A DNA stretch of 36,040 nt from Basidiobolus heterosporus B8920 (taxonomy: Eukaryota > Basidiobolomycota > Basidiobolomycetes > Basidiobolales > Basidiobolaceae): contig JNET01029009.1 in assembly GCA_000697455.1 (NCBI GenBank), forward strand, positions 1 through 36,040. Reading direction: 5' to 3'. The translations under genes and the position numbers were made by a program. This document shows positions 33,128 to 36,040 of the stretch, in pieces; positions within the stretch are counted from its first letter, which is position 1; every line of letters starts with the position of its first letter. The notes beneath the pieces were generated by a model. The model was not told the origin of the DNA. It saw nothing but the letters and a program-made list of their open reading frames with translations, and ran no database searches.

Positions 33128-35563
33128 CTATTTTGTAGACTTCTTGCGCTTGCCAGAGGAGGCTACATTGCTAGTGGCCTTACGTTTGATCTACAAAAGC
33201 GTGTATATACATTAGTAGGATTTCTCAAAGCAGACTGAGGCTTGATTACACATACCGAATCCACTAAGCGACTAATACTAGCATCTTTGACCTTGGTTTG
33301 AGGCTTATCTTGAACACTCTCGACTGGCTCTTCACCTGCGTTAGAGCTAGTGACGCGACGTCTTTGGCGTTCTTCAAGCAACTTGGTCATAGCCTTAGTC
33401 TTCTTGAACCTGGTGGAGGAGAAATTATTCGTTGTTAATGATCAAGTGGCACTTAGGACTTGATAGTTCATCAATACTTACTGAGGATTGGTTGGGTCAA
33501 TGGCGAAGTGATGAGATTCGTGAAGTGCAGTGAAACGAGGATCGCTAACGTTAATTTCAAACTCGTCAGTGTCTTCAACAGTTTTCTTGCCCTTCTTTCC
33601 TTTCTTCTTCTCCTTCTTGATGATATCCTTCATGTTGAAATGCTTTCTTCCATCGTCGGCATCCATAACCAATAGCTCAAGTTCTGCTTGCTTCTTGGCC
33701 TCTTCGGCCTTTTCTTCGGCAGTCAGCTTCTTGTTCTTCTTGCTCTTGGCACCAGCTAGATAAAACAAAAATTAATACTGCCCCTTTATCACTCCTAAAC
33801 TCTCTGAACATACACGTACATGTCTTAGAACTCTTAGGTGCAAATTCACCAGCCATCTCGCTTTGGAAGAAGGGATCACTTTCATCAATGTCCACCTCGT
33901 CATCAGAGAAGAGTTGATTCTGCTCCTCATCTTGAGACTCCTCTTGGCTCTTCTTAGCTTGCTTCTTCTTTTGTCTTCTCTCCTTTTGCTTTCTCATGTA
34001 AGCTTCGATAGAAGTTTCGTTTTCTTGTTGCTAAAGGATACGATTCTGTGAGTACTAGAACACAAGAATGGAACGGAAATTTCCGAATACCTCCTTCTGC
34101 TTCTTCTTCTCCAACAATTCGGTTGCAGCTTCGCTCAATCCTGGAGCAAAGGTGATCTCCATATCTTGGTCATCGGCTTCTTCCTTCTCTTGTTCAGCTT
34201 GTGCAAGCAAGTTCTTATATTTGCGTTTGATTTCCTCCACGTCCTCTTCATCAGAGTCCGAGTCAGATGAAGAAGCAATGTAGGCCTTAAAGTCCATCTC
34301 TTCCAGATCTTGTTTCGAGAATTTCTGTCTGGTAACGCGAATACGATCTACATCGTCATCATCCCAGGTAAGCTTTACCTTGGAGTGTTGTAGGGCCTGC
34401 AAGAAGAAGAGATTAAGTAATATTCCAAAGTAGAAGAGCAGTGTCTCATGCCTACCTGTGTAGTGAACTCCATAGGTTTGTATCCGGCTGGTGCGTTGTA
34501 AGCTTCATCCCTTGGCTCGTCACTGAACTCCATATCGTCTGGAATGAATCTCAAGTCAAAGAAGTTGGCTGAGCTTTCGTACTCAGTGCCGTCACATTGT
34601 TTATAGATGGCACGAGCAGTCTGCACAGTGTCGCATTCTACGACAGCGTAGTAATACTTGAGACGCTCCAGCTGGTACTTTCTCAGTTTGTTCATGTCAA
34701 ATTCCTCGCCGCTGTCTGCTTGAACCAATGGCTCATCTTCGTCAGCCTGTTCAGTTTCTGACTCTTCGTCACTACCCAGAGGCTTGAAGATCTCAGAAGG
34801 TGGACCTTCCCGGGCTTCCTTTTCCAAACGCTCTTTTCCGAATTCGGAGGGATAGATTTTGACTGACTTGATTGCCCCTCCTTCTGGCATAAATCCATTG
34901 AATACCTTGAACAGGTCCACTGATTTAACATTGTCCCAATCAAGGTTGATAACAGCAAACCGACGCGTTTCATCACCGGTGGGCACATCCTCCTCATCTT
35001 CCTCATCCTCTTCCCCTACTTCAGATTCTTCTTCAGAAGAGGATGAAACTCCCTCACCACGCATAGGATCGTATCCAGGGGCTTCCTCCGCGTCAGATTC
35101 AGAATCCTCCTCAGAGCTTTGTGCAACTGGCCCTTCTTCCTCTTGCTCCTCCTCCTCCTCTTCTTCTGAATCTTCGGGCTCGGAAGATTCTAAATCATCT
35201 CCAGAATCTGTGACATTTTCCAAGTCTTCATCTTCAAGATCGTAAAATCTCTTAAGATCGTCTTTGACCACCGCCTCTTTCAGCTTTCTACCATACTTAT
35301 CGACCGAAGCTAAAGGGAGCCAAGGATCAAACTGTTAGGAATTGGGTGGAAGAATCCAAAAGGTAAGTAGAGGACTTACGAGCATCACTAAACTCTTTAT
35401 TCTTCAACATGGCAGCAAAGCGCTGGTCGATCTTAACCTTAGCATCCCGTTTCTTTGGTCGAACAAAACGTGGATCGGAATGGACATGTTTGAAACGAGA
35501 GTCCTGTATGATCCCTCCCTCCTTGTTCTTTGACTGAGGTTTATTGTTCTTTTTGGGTGGCAT
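33128..35563 (-). CDS. ESF1: Pre-rRNA-processing protein Esf1
   Basis: A nucleolar protein that in yeast is needed for early 18S rRNA processing within the small-subunit processome. Predicted 681 residues in seven exons: 35563-35380, 35309-34456, 34396-34091, 34030-33820, 33755-33482, 33409-33256, 33190-33128. The N-terminus has IIQDSRFKHVHSDPRFVRPK and KIDQRFAAMLKNKEFSDAP, then VDKYGRKLKEAVV and DLKRFYDLEDED. A long Glu/Asp/Ser stretch follows. The RRM-like core is RRFAVINLDWDNVKSVDLFK, SVKIYPSEFGKERLEKE and LERLKYYYAVVECDTVQTA. After it come DRIRVTRQKFSKQDLEEMDF, another acidic block and Lys-rich coiled segments. The NUC153 motif DPRFTALHESHHFAIDPTNP closes the conserved part, and the C-terminus is basic, with KRKKSTK as a likely nuclear or nucleolar signal. 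All phases close. Confidence 0.95.
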
Positions 35564-36040
35564 GTTAGAGAAAAATTCAAGTAACGAAGATCAATTCCAC
35601 TGAAAAGAAATGAAACAATCGAGATGAAATTCAATTTCTGTAAGGACATCTGAAAAATTCCACTGGCGAAATGGAAAAAAAAGAAGAAAAAAACTTGTTG
35701 CTTCTTGAATCTTTTAGTGTGGGTAATTGGATCTTGAAAAGCTGGTATACTTTCATTTCTCGCTTATTTCTGATAAAATGCTGGATCAATATCTTTTATG
35801 AGAGCTAAGTGTAAAGGTTACTATATAGTACTTTAAGGAGCTATAGAAGTATACTGTAAAGTCAACGGTTTATTTGTACTTGCATGTCCAGAAATTGCAT
35901 AGCAATGAAATTAATCCACAATAATCTTACACAGAATCCACTGAAAGTAACAATGGTCTTAATGGGAGTAACTTCAAATTACTCACATGTTCTTATACCT
36001 TAACTTGATGCCATTTTGTAAAAAAATAATTACACTGATG
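35564..36040. other. ESF1 upstream region
   Basis: The ESF1 promoter and window edge. TGAAAAATT at 35651-35659, about 90 bp upstream of the ATG, matches the core of the ribosomal-RNA-processing element (RRPE) known from ascomycete ribosome-biogenesis genes. No other gene is visible before the window ends. Confidence 0.45.
35651..35659 (+). promoter_or_regulatory. RRPE-like motif upstream of ESF1
   Basis: TGAAAAATT about 90 bp upstream of the ESF1 start codon. In yeasts and other fungi this motif marks the ribosome-biogenesis regulon. A 9-bp AT-rich match can arise by chance; no clear PAC (GATGAG) partner was found. Confidence 0.3.

Noticed and set aside
34859-35245. Plus-strand 128-codon serine-rich frame
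   Set aside because: It is the antisense shadow of the acidic Glu/Asp stretch of ESF1; low-complexity codons on one strand create it.

Overview
The window looks like nuclear DNA of a fungus, probably from an early-diverging (zygomycete-grade) lineage. The grounds are: very short introns (about 50-80 nt) with GTAAGT-type donors and CTAAC-like branch points; high intron density (19 exons in AVL9, 17 in an ARM/SPRY gene, 10 in a transporter); fungus-typical proteins (MSS51, YHM2, AVL9, a Dal5-type transporter, a Mei2-type RRM protein); and TTAGGG-type telomere-like motifs scattered between genes. A Basidiobolus/Entomophthoromycotina-like source would fit, but this is a guess. Gene models were spliced by hand; each main model keeps one open frame from ATG to stop.

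Layout. 1-5172: a Dal5-family MFS transporter (minus, 815-2837) lies between inverted copies of an unassigned dispersed repeat (1-388 against 4393-4566 and 4687-4817). 5173-9362: a secreted subtilase (minus) and ADE4, the first enzyme of purine synthesis (minus). 9363-10456: a telomere-repeat-bearing intergenic stretch and a tiny secreted four-cysteine peptide gene (plus). 10820-12229: MSS51 (plus). 12614-15523: AVL9 (minus), divergent from RPS15 (plus, 15883-16528). 16747-18010: YHM2 citrate/oxoglutarate carrier (minus). 19448-21076: Mei2-type RRM protein (minus). 23691-23894: a 67-residue Gon7-like protein (minus). 24071-29167: a 1372-residue protein with an N-terminal membrane segment, armadillo-like helices and two SPRY domains (minus). 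29878-31109: PDB1, pyruvate dehydrogenase E1 beta (plus). 31651-32741: an orphan seven-helix membrane protein (minus). 33128-35563: ESF1, a ribosome-biogenesis factor (minus).

The genes do not form a pathway cluster. Most are housekeeping: mitochondrial metabolism and COX1 expression (PDB1, YHM2, MSS51), ribosome production (RPS15, ESF1), purine synthesis (ADE4) and secretion (AVL9). The less ordinary items are the TM-ARM-SPRY-SPRY protein, the small cysteine-rich secreted peptide with a follistatin-N-terminal-like spacing, the orphan receptor-like protein, the inverted dispersed repeats and the recurrent telomere-like boxes. I found no tRNA, rRNA or CRISPR array, and no recognisable transposase or reverse transcriptase.
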